A stretch of 64,000 bases of DNA from Heterohyrax brucei (GCA_028571685.1 CM053148.1:87194001-87258000), one strand, 5' to 3'; positions 22,596-33,183 are shown, counted from the stretch's first letter. Made by a program: numbers and translations. The notes: generated by a model not told the origin, from the sequence alone.

Positions 22596-23235
22596 CAGAA
22601 TACGTACTTGCATAGTGAAAGCAGATCGTACTGCCAAGGAAGCTTTCCTTTAGACTGATTGGTTTTTCATATCAGATCACAGAATGTAAGGTGATTACAC
22701 AATGTCTGTGAAGCCACTGAGACTCACAGCCTTGCCAAGTTGACACATAACATTAACCGTCCTAACCATTCTCTCCAGTTTTTTGCCTGTTATTTTACAC
22801 TTAGGATCTACCATCTCTTTTGCTTTATAAAACAAGAAGCAGGAGCTTTATTAGTTGCTGTCTTCAAAACAACATATTGTTTCAACAAAGAACACACAAA
22901 GTGCAGCAATTCCTGTGGAAATAATTAGAACATACCCAGACATTTCTTAACTTTGTGTGGATAACAGATTTCCTAAAGTATTGCATTTTTCTAAATTGTA
23001 CTTCAGAGAATAGCAGGTTTAATACAGATTCTAAAAGGAGATAAAAATGGGATTCGGTATCTCTTAAGCATTCTGAGCTACTCTGTGGTTTCCATGGAGA
23101 CGACCTCTACCTGACTGATGCAGTTGAAAGCTCTAGGTAAGAAAATGTAGGGAACACAATATTTTAAAGATTTATCAGGACAAAGATTCCCTTTTGTATT
23201 TTGCTTGCGGGAAATGATAAATGGTTATGAAGGTA
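22596..23235. other. Unassigned non-coding DNA
   Basis: No gene or repeat recognised. Confidence 0.4.
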
Positions 23236-23279
23236 AAGCCAAGCCAAGTGCTGTCGAGTCGGATCCAACTCAAAGGCCG
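23236..23279 (-). mobile_element. Tail-only SINE/RTE micro-insertion
   Basis: AAGCCAAGCCAAGTGCTGTC then GAGTCGGATCCAACTC: the reversed SINE 3' end with a TTGGC-type tail and possibly a further 10 bp of SINE. Target duplication not evident. Confidence 0.6.
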
Positions 23280-23709
23280 GTCAAGATCTTGGGTTCTATT
23301 TGGTGAAATCTTTTTTGCATTGAAGACAGTCAGTAAGAGACAGGAACCCTACATTCCCTCTGTATTTCATTCACTTGGCTTCCTTCAGCCTACCTTTCTC
23401 TCTGCCACTTCTTGTCTCTTCCCAAAAGATTTTCTAATTTGAACCCTTCCTTCTTCAAGTCCTTTTCTTTGCCAAAGAAATGCAGAGGAATTCATAAAAT
23501 GTGTCACCATGCGTCCATGTGTTTTGCTTGCACAAACTTTGTTGTTTCAGCTGATACTGTTTGTCATATATGTTTGGGAATGTGTCTTGATGATGCAGCT
23601 CCTACGTGACAAGAAGGTAAGTTTATTATGTTGAAAAAAAATTGCTGAAACTCGTATCATATGTGTATCCTCTTTGCAAACTTGTCTATATTGCTTTTAT
23701 CTTCTGAAT
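23280..23709. other. Unassigned non-coding DNA with an exon-like segment
   Basis: 23551-23616 is bracketed by splice-like signals (see findings). Otherwise no gene or repeat recognised. Confidence 0.35.
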
Positions 23710-23732
23710 GCCAAGTGCCGTCGAGTTGGATC
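23710..23732 (-). mobile_element. Tail-only SINE/RTE micro-insertion
   Basis: GCCAAGTGCCGTCGAGTTGG plus ATC only. TCTGAATG before it and TCTGACAAATG overlapping its end could be an imperfect target duplication. Confidence 0.6.
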
Positions 23733-24153
23733 TGACAAATGCGATGTTAATATCCACATTATTTTCATTCATTTATGAATGAATATGCACAATCACTAGC
23801 ATAAGCTATCTTCCACTTTTACTCTGTCACTGTTCATCACTTGATGTGCAGCCTGCAGTTGATTATATGGCAGATCTCGGTTTGGTTGCCTCATTTTACT
23901 TTAGATGGTTTCAGTACTGTTGCTGAGCCCAATTAAGGATATTTTGTCTTACCAACCTGAAAATTTGAATAAAGCTTGTTTTATAACGTCCAGTCAAAAT
24001 CACCAAAACAATGAATGCTTTAATTGCGCCATGCTAGAAAACTGTGAAAAATAGTATCCTCATTATTTTAAAACACAGATAAGCATCACACATCCGCACT
24101 CACACACACACACAGAAAACATCTGGAAAGATATGGGTATGCTCATTATTATT
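23733..24153. other. Unassigned AT-rich DNA
   Basis: Contains a short (CA)n run near 24101-24114. No gene recognised. Confidence 0.4.
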
Positions 24154-24310
24154 CAGGAAAACCTGGTGGCATTGTCTTTAGGTGCTATGGCTCTTAACCA
24201 AAAGGCTGGCAGTTCAAATCTGCCAGTTTCTCCTTGGAAAATCTATGGGGCAGTTCTAGTCTGTCTTTTAGGCTCACTGTGAATCAGAATTGACTCAACA
24301 GCAATTGCTC
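24154..24310 (+). mobile_element. AfroSINE, short form
   Basis: GGAAAACCTGGTGGCATTG, CTGGCAGTTCAAATCTGCC, GTGAATCAGAATTGACTC. Complete. Confidence 0.92.
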
Positions 24311-24449
24311 TATTTACCATCATTCATAATCAAGGTCTGATTTTTAACTTGAGTTCTCAAAAGACACACAAGAAATCAATAATAGTCTTTATCAAATTTT
24401 CTCAGGATGACAAAGGAAATACCAGAAGATCCCTGATAATTAACATTCA
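24311..24449. other. Unassigned DNA between SINEs
   Basis: No gene or repeat recognised. Confidence 0.4.
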
Positions 24450-24608
24450 GAGTATTGGTGGTATGGTGTTAAAGAGATCCAGCTGCTAACCAAAAGGTCA
24501 GCAGTTCAAATCCACCAGCCACTTCTTGGAGACCCTGTGGATAGTTCTACTTGGTTCTATACATTTGCCATGAGTTAGAGTTGACAGCAACAAGTTCATT
24601 TTCTTGGG
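24450..24608 (+). mobile_element. AfroSINE, short form
   Basis: AGTATTGGTGGTATGGTG head, AGCAGTTCAAATCCACC, GAGTTAGAGTTGACAGC. The tail lies 10 bp from the mariner derivative. Confidence 0.88.
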
Positions 24609-24617
24609 GCTTCCATA

Positions 24618-25147
24618 TGAGGTCTGCCAGTTAAGTTCGAGAACCCATCCTAGCAAAAGTGCTTCTCTACCTCCTTGCTGACTATCATTATGGCCACCTT
24701 TGAATTACTTCCCTTGGGAAGTAAAGCATAGATGCCAGCACCTAGTCCACCCTTCAAAGCAATTTTGGAGCTTTTTTCTGGAGTGGCCATAACAGCTGTC
24801 TTCCTATTACCCTTGATTTCAGTATTTCCTCTGTCTTCGGGTAAAGAAAAAAATCATCGGGGTCCACATCAGGTGAGTAGGGGAGGTGTTCCAATACACT
24901 CATTTGTTTACTGGCTAAAAACTCCCTCTCAGATAACTATGCAATAAAGTTCTCAAACCTGGCACCATGCCACCGTGTGAGATGGCCATTCCAGAAGGAG
25001 TACAAAATTGCTTTGAAGGGTGGACTAGGTGCTGGCATTGGTGCATAGCTTCCCAAGGGGAGTACTTAGCACGTAGCCATAGTGCTATTCAGCAGTGAGG
25101 TACGCAGCACTTAGAACACTTAAGTTCTCTGACTTAACTGGATCTCA
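24618..25147 (-). mobile_element. Rearranged mariner derivative, copy 2
   Basis: Both terminal repeats are visible: TGAGGTCTGCCAGTTAAG on the left, CTTAACTGGATCTCA on the right, with TA nearby on each side. The left arm is the reversed 3' part of the mariner (GGGTCCACATCAGGTGAG, TTTGTTTACTGGCTAAAAAC). The right arm from about 24978 is the same 3' part in plus orientation (CCATTCCAGAAGGAGTAC, GTGGACTAGGTGCTGGC). Same plan as the copies at 16.8 and 57.0 kb. Confidence 0.88.
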
Positions 25148-25429
25148 TGTACATACATACATACATGATATTATAAAAAATAAAATTTTATATACATTCA
25201 ATGTAGTTATATACTTATTACAATATTCTTATGCTAAATACAAATACGTAGTGCATAAGATTTATGTAAAATATAAAAATGAATTTTACATTTATTAGAT
25301 GTAGTGCACCATAATTTAGCCATTGAAACACATATTTGAATGATTTCAGTAAGGGGGTAGAAAAACAACGTATCACCTTCTGGATTTGTACTCTATCAAC
25401 GTGTTTAACTCGGAACTAGGTTTACCACA
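25148..25429. other. Unassigned AT-rich DNA
   Basis: Begins with a (CATA)n run at 25151-25165. No gene recognised. Confidence 0.4.
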
Positions 25430-25830
25430 ATCCTCTTTTCAGTTAGAACTGGTCAAAGAGTCCTTGGCCTGAGATTTCCAAGAAGTTTCTCCCGAGCTGA
25501 GAACCAGACACGGAAACGTCAGCTGGGTACAGCTTGCCCTGGTTCTTCCTGCTAAACGCCCAGCTTTTCTTCCTCGCTGACCAACCAGATCTCAAGACCA
25601 CCAGCAGACACAGAGACAGCGCCTGCTGTTGGCTCCCGTTGATGGACCCACCTGCAGCATGTGTGCAGGTCGGAAAGCTGAGACTTGTTCTGGCACTCAG
25701 TGCTCTCAGCGGCTGACGAGCAGCTTTTCCTGCTGGGTCTGATTGATTTCTGTCGCTAAGTTAGCACTCATTAAATGGTCCCTCTGCAATCGGGATAACG
25801 TTGCTTGCTCACAGCAAAGCTAGGGGAGAA
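25430..25830. other. GC-richer unassigned segment
   Basis: Clearly richer in G+C and CpG than its surroundings, with no repeat that I know and only a 60-codon chance-length frame. Could be an old LTR-like repeat or low-copy DNA. Confidence 0.4.
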
Positions 25831-26378
25831 AATTGCTCACTTGTGTTTGCTGAGCTCAAAGTAATCGGGTTTTCAGGACAAAATCAGGAGAGTCCATACA
25901 TATGCTCGGTTGTATGGACTAAAATTCTTCACAGGCATATTAAATAACTTACAAAAACTGAATATGCTTGTAAAAAACTGAATATGCTTTGGCTTTCTTC
26001 TAAGGGGCTTATTATTTCTAAAAGGAATGCCATTTTAATCTATGTCAAATATTCCCTGCCTATGTCCTATCATGTTGCTATAAAAATTTCAATTCACAGT
26101 ATTTTTCCACCCATATGAATTGATAATAAATGATAAATGATAATAAATGAAAGTCTCACCTTTAGGACCATACTGCTGAAAATTTTGTCTTTGTTATTCA
26201 CAAAAAAATCACTTTTCTGCCTTTGCTAGATCACAGGACATTTCTTAGAGCAAACTCTAATGGAGCTGTAATAACTCTTAAGAATGACTTTTCGTGTGCC
26301 TGACTGTGTTTCTAGGGGAATAAGAGTGGTTTAGTCTGCAGTCTATGTTTGCGTAATGCATTTTGTCTTTATCTCCTC
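25831..26378. other. Unassigned AT-rich DNA
   Basis: Has small local duplications (GATAATAAATGATAAATGAT near 26125). No gene recognised. Confidence 0.4.
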
Positions 26379-26391
26379 TAGCCTTCATGAA

Positions 26392-26557
26392 GAAACCCTG
26401 GTGATGTAGTGGGTTAAGTGCTACATCTGCTAACCAAAAGGTTGGCAGTTCAAATCTGCCAGCAGCTCCTTGGAAACTCCATCGGGCAATTCTACTCGGA
26501 CTTCTAAGGTCACCATGAGTCAGATCTGACTCGAGGGCAGTGGGTTTGGTTTTGGTT
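26392..26557 (+). mobile_element. AfroSINE, short form, with target duplication
   Basis: GAAACCCTGGTGATGTAGTG to GGCAGTGGGTTTGGTTTTGG. Flanked by TAGCCTTCATGAA (26379-26391) and TAGCCTTTATGAA (26558-26570), 12 of 13 identical, which sets both boundaries. Confidence 0.95.
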
Positions 26558-26726
26558 TAGCCTTTATGAAATAGCAACATCTTTGTAGGCTGATCAAATG
26601 TCACTTTACTGAAATATTTTCTGGGAAAAATTAAGCCAAAAGGCATTTGAGTCAAATTGAGGTTCTTGCTCTTAATCCAGATGAGGCTTTATACTAATAA
26701 CAAAAGTGACATCCAACGAGGATTAG

Positions 26727-26900
26727 TCAGCCATAAAGAGAAGAAAGTCCTGATACATACTACAACATGGGTGCAGCTTGAAGACACTTAGCTGAGTGAA
26801 GTAAGTCCATCAAAGTAAGACAAACACTACTCCCACTTATATGAAATATCTGTCATACAGAAATCTCTAGAGACCAAAGTTAATTAATAGCTACCAAGTG
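26727..26900 (+). mobile_element. L1 3'-end fragment (old)
   Basis: CAGCCATAAAGAGAAGAAAG, TACTACAACATGGGTGCAGC, AGCTGAGTGAAGTAAGTCC and CTTATATGAAATATCTG match the familiar mammalian L1M 3' region. Confidence 0.75.
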
Positions 26901-26984
26901 TGAGCTGGAAGAAAAAGGAGGAGTCACTATTGAGGAAGAATTTAATACACAACAGATTGTGAAGATGATGAAAGAATATCATAA

Positions 26985-27490
26985 AGATCACATGCAAGCA
27001 AAATTTTACTAAATTCAAAAATGTTTTAAGCAATACATTGGCAAGTAACTGCCAGACAGTAAAGCTGGAGAGAACTTAGAATAAGGGTTTTGGGCATTAG
27101 ATGGGTCTTGGCTGAAAGCATAAAATAGCAGAAAGCTATTTACCTGTGTTTTATTGAATACGCAAAGACATTTAACTGTGTGGGTCATAACAAATTACGA
27201 ATAACGTAGCAAAGAACTGGAATTCCAGAGCACTTAATTGTGTTCATGCAACACCTGCACATAGACCAAGAGGCAGTTGTTGATGCAGAACAAAGGAATG
27301 CAGCAGGTTTTAAAGTCAGGAAAGCAGTGCATCAGGGTTGTACCATTCCACCATAATTATTAAATATGTATGTTGAGCAGATAATCCAAGAAGCTGGGCT
27401 GTATGAAGAATGTGGTGTTAGAATTAGGGGAAGAATCATTAATAATCTGTTATACACAGATGACACAACCACCCTTGGTGAAAATGTTTG
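26985..27490 (+). mobile_element. RTE LINE, reverse transcriptase part
   Basis: Starts within the RT fingers (GCAAGCAAAATTTTACTAAA) and includes TTTTATTGAATACGCAAAGA (RT motif A region, catalytic Asp position changed to Glu-like codon). It ends just after the YTDD motif (frame: RIINNLLYTDDTTTLGEN). Its 3' half lies beyond 27553 in the opposite orientation. Confidence 0.85.
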
Positions 27491-27553
27491 GGTTTATGTA
27501 TTTGTTTTACCAATTAGGATATGGATGACTTATGTATCAAACTCAAAGCATGT

Positions 27554-28345
27554 GGTTGTTATTCGGTTCCATCGAGTTAGTGCTGACTCACAGTGACCCT
27601 ATATTCTAAGGACTGAAACACTGCCCAGTGCTGTGCCTTGATCACAATCATTGTTATATTTGAACACATTATTGCAGCCACTGTGTCAGTCTATCTTGTT
27701 GAGGGTCTTTCTTTTTCTCTCTGACTCTATGCTTTATCAAGCATGATGTCTTTCTCTAGGGACTGATCTCTCTTGACAATGTGTCCAAAGTATGTACGAT
27801 GCTGTCTCACCATCCCTGCTTCCAAAGAACATTCTGGTAGTGCTTCTTCTAAGACAGACTTGTTTGTTCTTCTGGTACTCTATAGTATATTCAATATTCT
27901 TCACCAACAATGCAATTTAAAGGCATTAATTCTTCAGTGTTCCTTATTCATTGTCCAGCTTTTATAGGCGTGTAATGGGATTGAAAATATCATGGCTTAG
28001 GTCGGGTCTTGGTCTTTGAGGTGACATCTTTGCTTTTCAACATTTTTAAAGATGGCTTTGCAGAAGATTTGCCCAATGCAATGAGCCTTTTGATTTCCTG
28101 ACTGCTGCTTTCATGGGTATTGATTATGGATACATATAAAATGAAATCCTTGACAGCTTCAGTCTTTTCTCCACTTATCATGACGTGGCTTGCTGGTCTA
28201 GTTATGAGTGTTTTTATTTTCTTTATGTGGAAGTGTAATCCATACTGAAGGCTGTGGTCTCCGAGCTTAGTCAGTATGTGCTTCAAGTCCTTTTCACCTT
28301 CAGCAAGTAAGGTTGTCATCTGCATAACGCATATTATCTTAAAAT
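27554..28345 (-). mobile_element. RTE LINE, 3' half inverted
   Basis: Starts with the reversed LINE 3' terminus (GTTGTTATTCGGTTCCATCG) and runs rightward to the reversed YADD region (AGGTTGTCATCTGCATAACG). A 111-codon minus-strand frame (27990-28325) retains LTKLGDHSLQYGLHFHIKK and SSQEIKRLIALGK. It is complementary in extent to the preceding RTE part. Confidence 0.88.
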
Positions 28346-29497
28346 CTTGTCATAGAAGAAATATGTGCCAAAAGTGCTCAGATACCAACTCATAAATATA
28401 AATGTCATATTTAAAAGATACTGAATATTATGAAGTCTAGGTAAAGGAAACCCAATTATCATTCCTTGAAATTACAGATATTCTTAACACAGAGGTGTAC
28501 AGAAACTGATAGCATTTTATAAGGTTTCAGTTATTGTTTGTCTGCAGAATGTCTCCAAAAAATAAGCTAGAGTTTTAAGTAAACTCAAACAATATGTTGG
28601 TTTACTTAATGAATAATGGATTTAAAACATTAATAATTCCTCCAATAAATCAGCTTGTACAGCCCTTACTTTTGCATTTTAAAAAGACGGCAAGATTGTA
28701 AAATCTCCTAGGAGATGACTTGCATTTTTAACTAGGCCACAGGTTAACAAAAGGGTAATATCAGCTGTCAGTGGGCCGTGAAACATTCTTTAATACTAAT
28801 ATTTTAATAATAGTGTTAATAATGCCATTATGATAGTAGAAATTCAATTTGAATTCAATTGAGTAGCAATCATTTGCTCACAGAGTGTAATAGTTGACAA
28901 TGTCAAGCTTAACACTTAGAGGCAGCGGGTAAAATAATTACACTGAGAAGCCATGAAAGGAGAAATCTGCATACTGGTGGTATGAATAGCAAAGATGGAT
29001 TTACATACAAGAGATTTTTGAAATGGAATTTAATGAGCCTTTTTATTGACTTCATAAATAGAGAGGGACAAGTTTAAAAACTGAATAAAATATTAAAAGC
29101 TGAGAAAACAAAAAAGAGTGTTAAGACATTAAGAAACTACATCACAGGGATAGATGACAATAATTTGGTTTGGGCCATGTTGAATTTTAGGTACTGGCAG
29201 AACATTCTAGAATTTGAAAATTAGATCTTGTTTCAGAAATGTAGATTGAGAAGTCTTCCAATTAGTCTCTTAAAGTATACTAAATCACTAAAGGTTTTCT
29301 GCTTTAACTTTAATACTATTTATTAAAATCTAAGCCAATTGATGAAAAGGATAGAGTTTTATTTAATTTTATACTATTTACAGTTATTTCACAATAGATA
29401 ATTATTCAGTAATTTAATAAGAATGGCTGCTCTATTTGGAGCCAACAAACATTATGTGCCTCATCCAGCCCTGTGGTTCACAGCCTGCCTGCACGTC
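28346..29497. other. Unassigned AT-rich DNA
   Basis: 1.15 kb without recognised gene or repeat. Confidence 0.45.
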
Positions 29498-29640
29498 CCA
29501 ACCCTTGCCATCAAGTCAATTGTTACTCATGGTGATCCCATGGGACAGAGTAGAGCTGTCCTGTTGTGTTTCTAGGGCAATATATCTTTTGTTAAGCATA
29601 CTTCTTATTTCTGATGAGGCAGCTGGTTAGCAACCTAGCT
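29498..29640 (-). mobile_element. AfroSINE, long form, old
   Basis: TGCCATCAAGTCAATTGTTA, GATCCCATGGGACAGAGTAG, then a diverged middle and GCTGGTTAGCAACC. Confidence 0.7.
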
Positions 29641-30112
29641 CTTAATGACTGCTTATTACAAGTATTTAAAACCACATGTCATTGCAGCAGTCTCACCCTA
29701 GAGCAGTGATTCCAGCTTGCGGTAGAAATATGTCCTGCAGAACATTATTGGCTGATCCTTACATACAATATAATTAACTAGGGACATTTTAAGCTTAAAT
29801 TACGGATGTTTTAAGAAGTGGAAACTGGTTGATACTGAAAGAGTTCTGAGGCTTAGGTTTATGTTGTTTTGACAGAAGATTGAAAGTCATAAATAAATGA
29901 ACTGGGTAAAAGTACAATTCCCAAACATACGTTTTAGTATGTTTGTACGGACCTAGGATAAAAGTTTGGTATTAATGATGAAAACCTAAACCTTATACAG
30001 CATATACCTGCTTTCAACTGTTGGCCAAACTTGAATATCTCGTAGGAAAAGGGAGTAATTTTTCTTAACATACTTTTCTAGCATTTACATTGAAAACGAT
30101 TACTGCGGTCTC
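29641..30112. other. Unassigned AT-rich DNA
   Basis: Contains a 9 bp perfect stem, CAAACATAC and GTATGTTTG, around 29923-29947. No gene recognised. Confidence 0.4.
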
Positions 30113-30188
30113 GGGGGACATGTAGCTCACTTGGCATGGTGTCATCTGCAAAGAAAATGCTCTCCATGTGAGTGTGGTGGGTTAACTA
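30113..30188 (+). repeat. tRNA-like sequence, possible SINE head
   Basis: GACATGTAGCTCACTTGG resembles the 5' part and A box (TAGCTCAGTTGG) of tRNA-Ala-like genes. GAAAATGCTCTCCATGTGAG follows roughly at the anticodon-arm position. There is no intact B box, so it is a relic or the head of a composite SINE rather than a tRNA gene. Confidence 0.4.
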
Positions 30189-30404
30189 CTGTTGCTGTGA
30201 GATGACTTTGAATTGGCTGTGATTCATAGCAACCCTGTGCACAGCAAAACAAAACACTGCGCAGTCCCGCATCAGCCTCCCACCTGCTTAGGGCCGTTGT
30301 TGCAGCCACGGTGTCAATTCCTCTCGTTGAGGACCTTTCTCAGTTTCCACTGATCTTTACTTTGCTGAACACGAAGTCCTTCTGCAGGGACAGAACCCTC
30401 CTGA
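30189..30404 (-). mobile_element. RTE LINE 3' end
   Basis: ACAGCAAAACAAAACACTGC, GGGCCGTTGTTGCAGCC, CGTTGAGGACCTTTCTC and CAGGGACAGAACCCTCCTG equal the 3' 220 bp of the RTE reversed. Its right edge is joined to the LINE 3'-UTR repeat. Confidence 0.85.
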
Positions 30405-31165
30405 GAGCAGTGACTAGGGGGTCTTAAAAACCTGCAAGCGGCCATCTAAAATACATCTACTGGTCCACTCCTGGCTGGAACAGAGGAGGATGGAGAAGAC
30501 CAAAGACACAGTGGACAAATGGACCACAGCTACCACAACTTCCACCAGAATGAGCCCAGAACAGCTAAGGAGACGGTGCTTAGTCAGAACCACCAACAGG
30601 CCTGGCTGGGATCACAGTGGCAGGTCCCGGACAGAGCTGGAGAGAAAAATGCAGAACAAAATTCAAATTCAGAATAAGAATAGGAATAGGAATAAAGAAT
30701 ATGAAGAAAAATAGGGAGAGGAAAAAGGAGAGGGAGAGGAAGGAGAAGAGGAAGAGGAAGAAGAGAAACAGGCTTATTGGCCTAATAGAGACTAGAAAAG
30801 CCCCCAGAGAGTGTGGGTCCCTGATACCTGTTTAACTCAGTACTGACATCACGCTTGAGGTTCACCCTTCAGTCAAAGACTAGACAAGTCTGTAGGGTCA
30901 ACAATGGCACACATGGGAGGCTGAGCTTCATTGTTAAACCAGGTTTTGTGGGACTAATGGGAACACCAACCACAAAGAAAACAAGAAGTCAGGAAAAGAC
31001 AGCCAATTCGCAATGGAATCTGGGGTGGAGAAGGGGAAAGTGTTGACATAAGCAGGGTTGGCGACCAACGTCACAAAACAATATATGTATTAATTATTGA
31101 AAGAGACACTAATTGGCTCTGTAAACTTTCAACTAAGTCGCAATAAAATAAATATGTGACAAAAA
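30405..31165 (+). mobile_element. LINE 3'-UTR repeat (probably afrotherian L1)
   Basis: CAGTGACTAGGGGGTC, GCAAGCGGCCATCTAAAATA, GTAAACTTTCAACTAAGTCG and a terminal AATAAA-type signal (31142-31152). I remember this as an abundant elephant L1 3' UTR; the assignment to L1 rather than another LINE is from memory. It contains a long pure-purine run at 30713-30768. Antisense relatives lie at 31.7 and 60.5-61.0 kb. Confidence 0.6.
30713..30768 (+). repeat. Pure purine tract, 56 nt
   Basis: An uninterrupted A/G run on the plus strand (GGAGAGGGAGAGGAAGGAG-like units) within the LINE 3' UTR. Such polypurine/polypyrimidine tracts can adopt triplex DNA. Confidence 0.9.
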
Positions 31166-31380
31166 TTACACACAAAAACTCTAAGTGAATCTTATATGTA
31201 AGATTGCAAAATTCCTGCATAACATGTTAACAGACAAAAACAATAAATAATACATAAAAGGATTACCAAGATCTGTATCAAGGCACAATCTATTAGCTAA
31301 ACCAGTAATTAATTATTAAACCTAAATTACTGTTATTAGTTATTAAACCTAAAATTATTGGCTACTTGCTTTACTTTCTG
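31166..31380. other. AT-rich DNA with a small direct repeat
   Basis: ATTATTAAACCTAAATTACT near 31315 recurs as TTATTAAACCTAAAATTATT about 27 bp later. No gene recognised. Confidence 0.5.
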
Positions 31381-31560
31381 TTATTAGTTTTAAAGTTCAA
31401 ATGATTAAATATGTTCAGTCACTCTTAGAATTTGCTTAAAATGTGAAACTACACATCTAAAACTCTAATCTATTATTAGTTTAAAAGTTCAAATGATTGA
31501 ATATGTTTAGTCACTCTTAGAATTTGCTTAAAATGTGAAACTACACACTTAAAAATATAA
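31381..31560. repeat. 92-bp tandem duplication
   Basis: Copy 1 starts TTATTAGTTTTAAAGTTC at 31381; copy 2 starts TTATTAGTTTAAAAGTTC at 31473. The two align for about 88 bp with few differences (for example TGTTCAGTCA against TGTTTAGTCA), so this is a fairly recent local duplication. Confidence 0.92.
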
Positions 31561-31682
31561 GATGATGTGGATTGTTGTCAGAATCTGCAACTTCATTTGC
31601 ACATTATTTTGAGTGTTTTTCATAGTTAGATTTTCCTTAAGTAGACACACTTTGAAAAAAATTGTTTAAAACTTCTATTTAG

Positions 31683-31810
31683 GGATTTTATTTTATTTTA
31701 TTGTACTTTAGATGAAAATCTATGGCTCATGTTAATTTCTCATACAAAAATTCATACATATTTGTCATGTGACATTAGTTGTAGTTCTCACATTGTGGCA
31801 GGACATAGCC
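31683..31810 (-). mobile_element. LINE 3'-UTR repeat, terminal fragment
   Basis: A TTTTATTTTATTTTATTG run (reversed AATAAA and tail), then TACTTTAGATGAAAATC and CTCATACAAAAATTCATAC. Reversed relative of the 30.4-31.2 kb repeat. Confidence 0.55.
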
Positions 31811-33035
31811 AACACCCCACATCAAATAAAGTTGATATAAAAACAGGGATGGTGTTTTTATATAACTAAATTTCCATTCTATTCTCTCCTCATGTGATTG
31901 GAACATCTGGTATATTTGGTTTATGTTATTGCTGATGGTGATTTAGTTTTCTAATGCTTTCTTTTTTAAAAGAAGAAATATAAAATATTTTCAGTGGTAA
32001 AATATGAAACTAGATTGTACTCAGATAACTCGTGCCTCCAAAGTTACATTGTTCTGGAAATTGGAATGACTATGTTAACAAATCTTGTCATAAACTGTTA
32101 TGTCATGTTCTACAAGCTTTTGCTGCTTTTCTCCTGCTCACTTGAGGGTCAGAGACATCCGGCAACTCATCTACGTCAGTGACATTTATTAGTCACTTTT
32201 CGTTATTCCATTTATGAAATATGAAAGCTTTTGTGCTTGTGAGCTTTCAGAAGCAGCTAAAGCTAATGCTTCCACTTTGCGCATTTCAAAACGATTAGAA
32301 AGAGCTCGCCTGAGAAAACGGCCACCTGTGTCCTGTTACCTGCTCTTTGTCACTTCGGATTACCTGATTGGACAGTTGAAGGGTATCTGCGTTTCACTAG
32401 CTACTTGTTGATACAAAGCATTTCAAAGTATTTGATTTCTTTGGGTATGAATATATCCTTTATTGTAGTTAGTATCCTTCAAAATAAATGACTACTTACT
32501 CTGCAGTGTATTTGTCTTGATTTGTGAATTAGGGTCAATAAATTGAATAGTGTATCAATGTTAATAATAAAAATCCAAGCACACCTACTCAACAAGAAAA
32601 CTTAAGAGCGACTTATTTTGTGAAAGCTTTAACATGATTTTTTTAAAATAAGACATTTTTAAGCCAATATGTTTGTATTCACTAAAGTCTCAATATCAAG
32701 TGTGCTTTGTATGTATGAAAGAGAAGTGTTCCTACATTGTAAATATATGAATACATTTCTGATAATCATTTTAAATGCCCCAGATAAAAGGGTCAGATAA
32801 ACTATAATTATCCACCAAAAACTAAACTACTTTTTTGTTAGATTGCTGTCTTATTCATATCGCTCTACTGATATCTATAGCATTTATCAGTATGGGCATG
32901 TTGTTTATTTAATTGTTCACGTATTATCTTTTCCCTCACAAACATACGGCTTCCACAGTGAGGATTTTTGTGTGTTTATTAATGTTGATTGAGTGCTCGG
33001 GAGGGTTCCCCCATCCCTTGCTTTTATATTCCTAG
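31811..33035. other. Unassigned AT-rich DNA
   Basis: 1.2 kb with no recognised repeat or gene. Two short plus-strand frames (near 32000 and 32220) have no family motif. Confidence 0.45.
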
Positions 33036-33183
33036 AGGAAACCCTGGCGGCTTAGTGTTTAAGTGCTATGTCTGCTAACCTGAAGGCCAACAGTTCGAAT
33101 CCTCAAGGCACTCCTTGGAAACTCTATGGGGCAGTTCTACAGGGTCCCTCTGAGATGAATTTGACACAATGACAGTGGGTTTA
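33036..33183 (+). mobile_element. AfroSINE, short form
   Basis: GGAAACCCTGGCGGCTTAGTG, AACAGTTCGAATCC (B-box close to GGTTCGAATCC), GACAGTGGGTTTAGTTTGG. GCTTTTATATTCCT on the left and GCTTTTATTCCT on the right look like a target duplication. Confidence 0.93.

Noticed and set aside
26985-28345. Standard 5'-inversion (twin priming) of an RTE insertion
   Set aside because: In twin priming the inverted 5' part would lie next to the breakpoint side of the 3' part; here it lies next to the 3' terminus, so the simple model does not fit.
30113-30188. Possible functional tRNA-Ala gene
   Set aside because: A box is present but no B box and no complete cloverleaf; at best a tRNA-derived repeat head.
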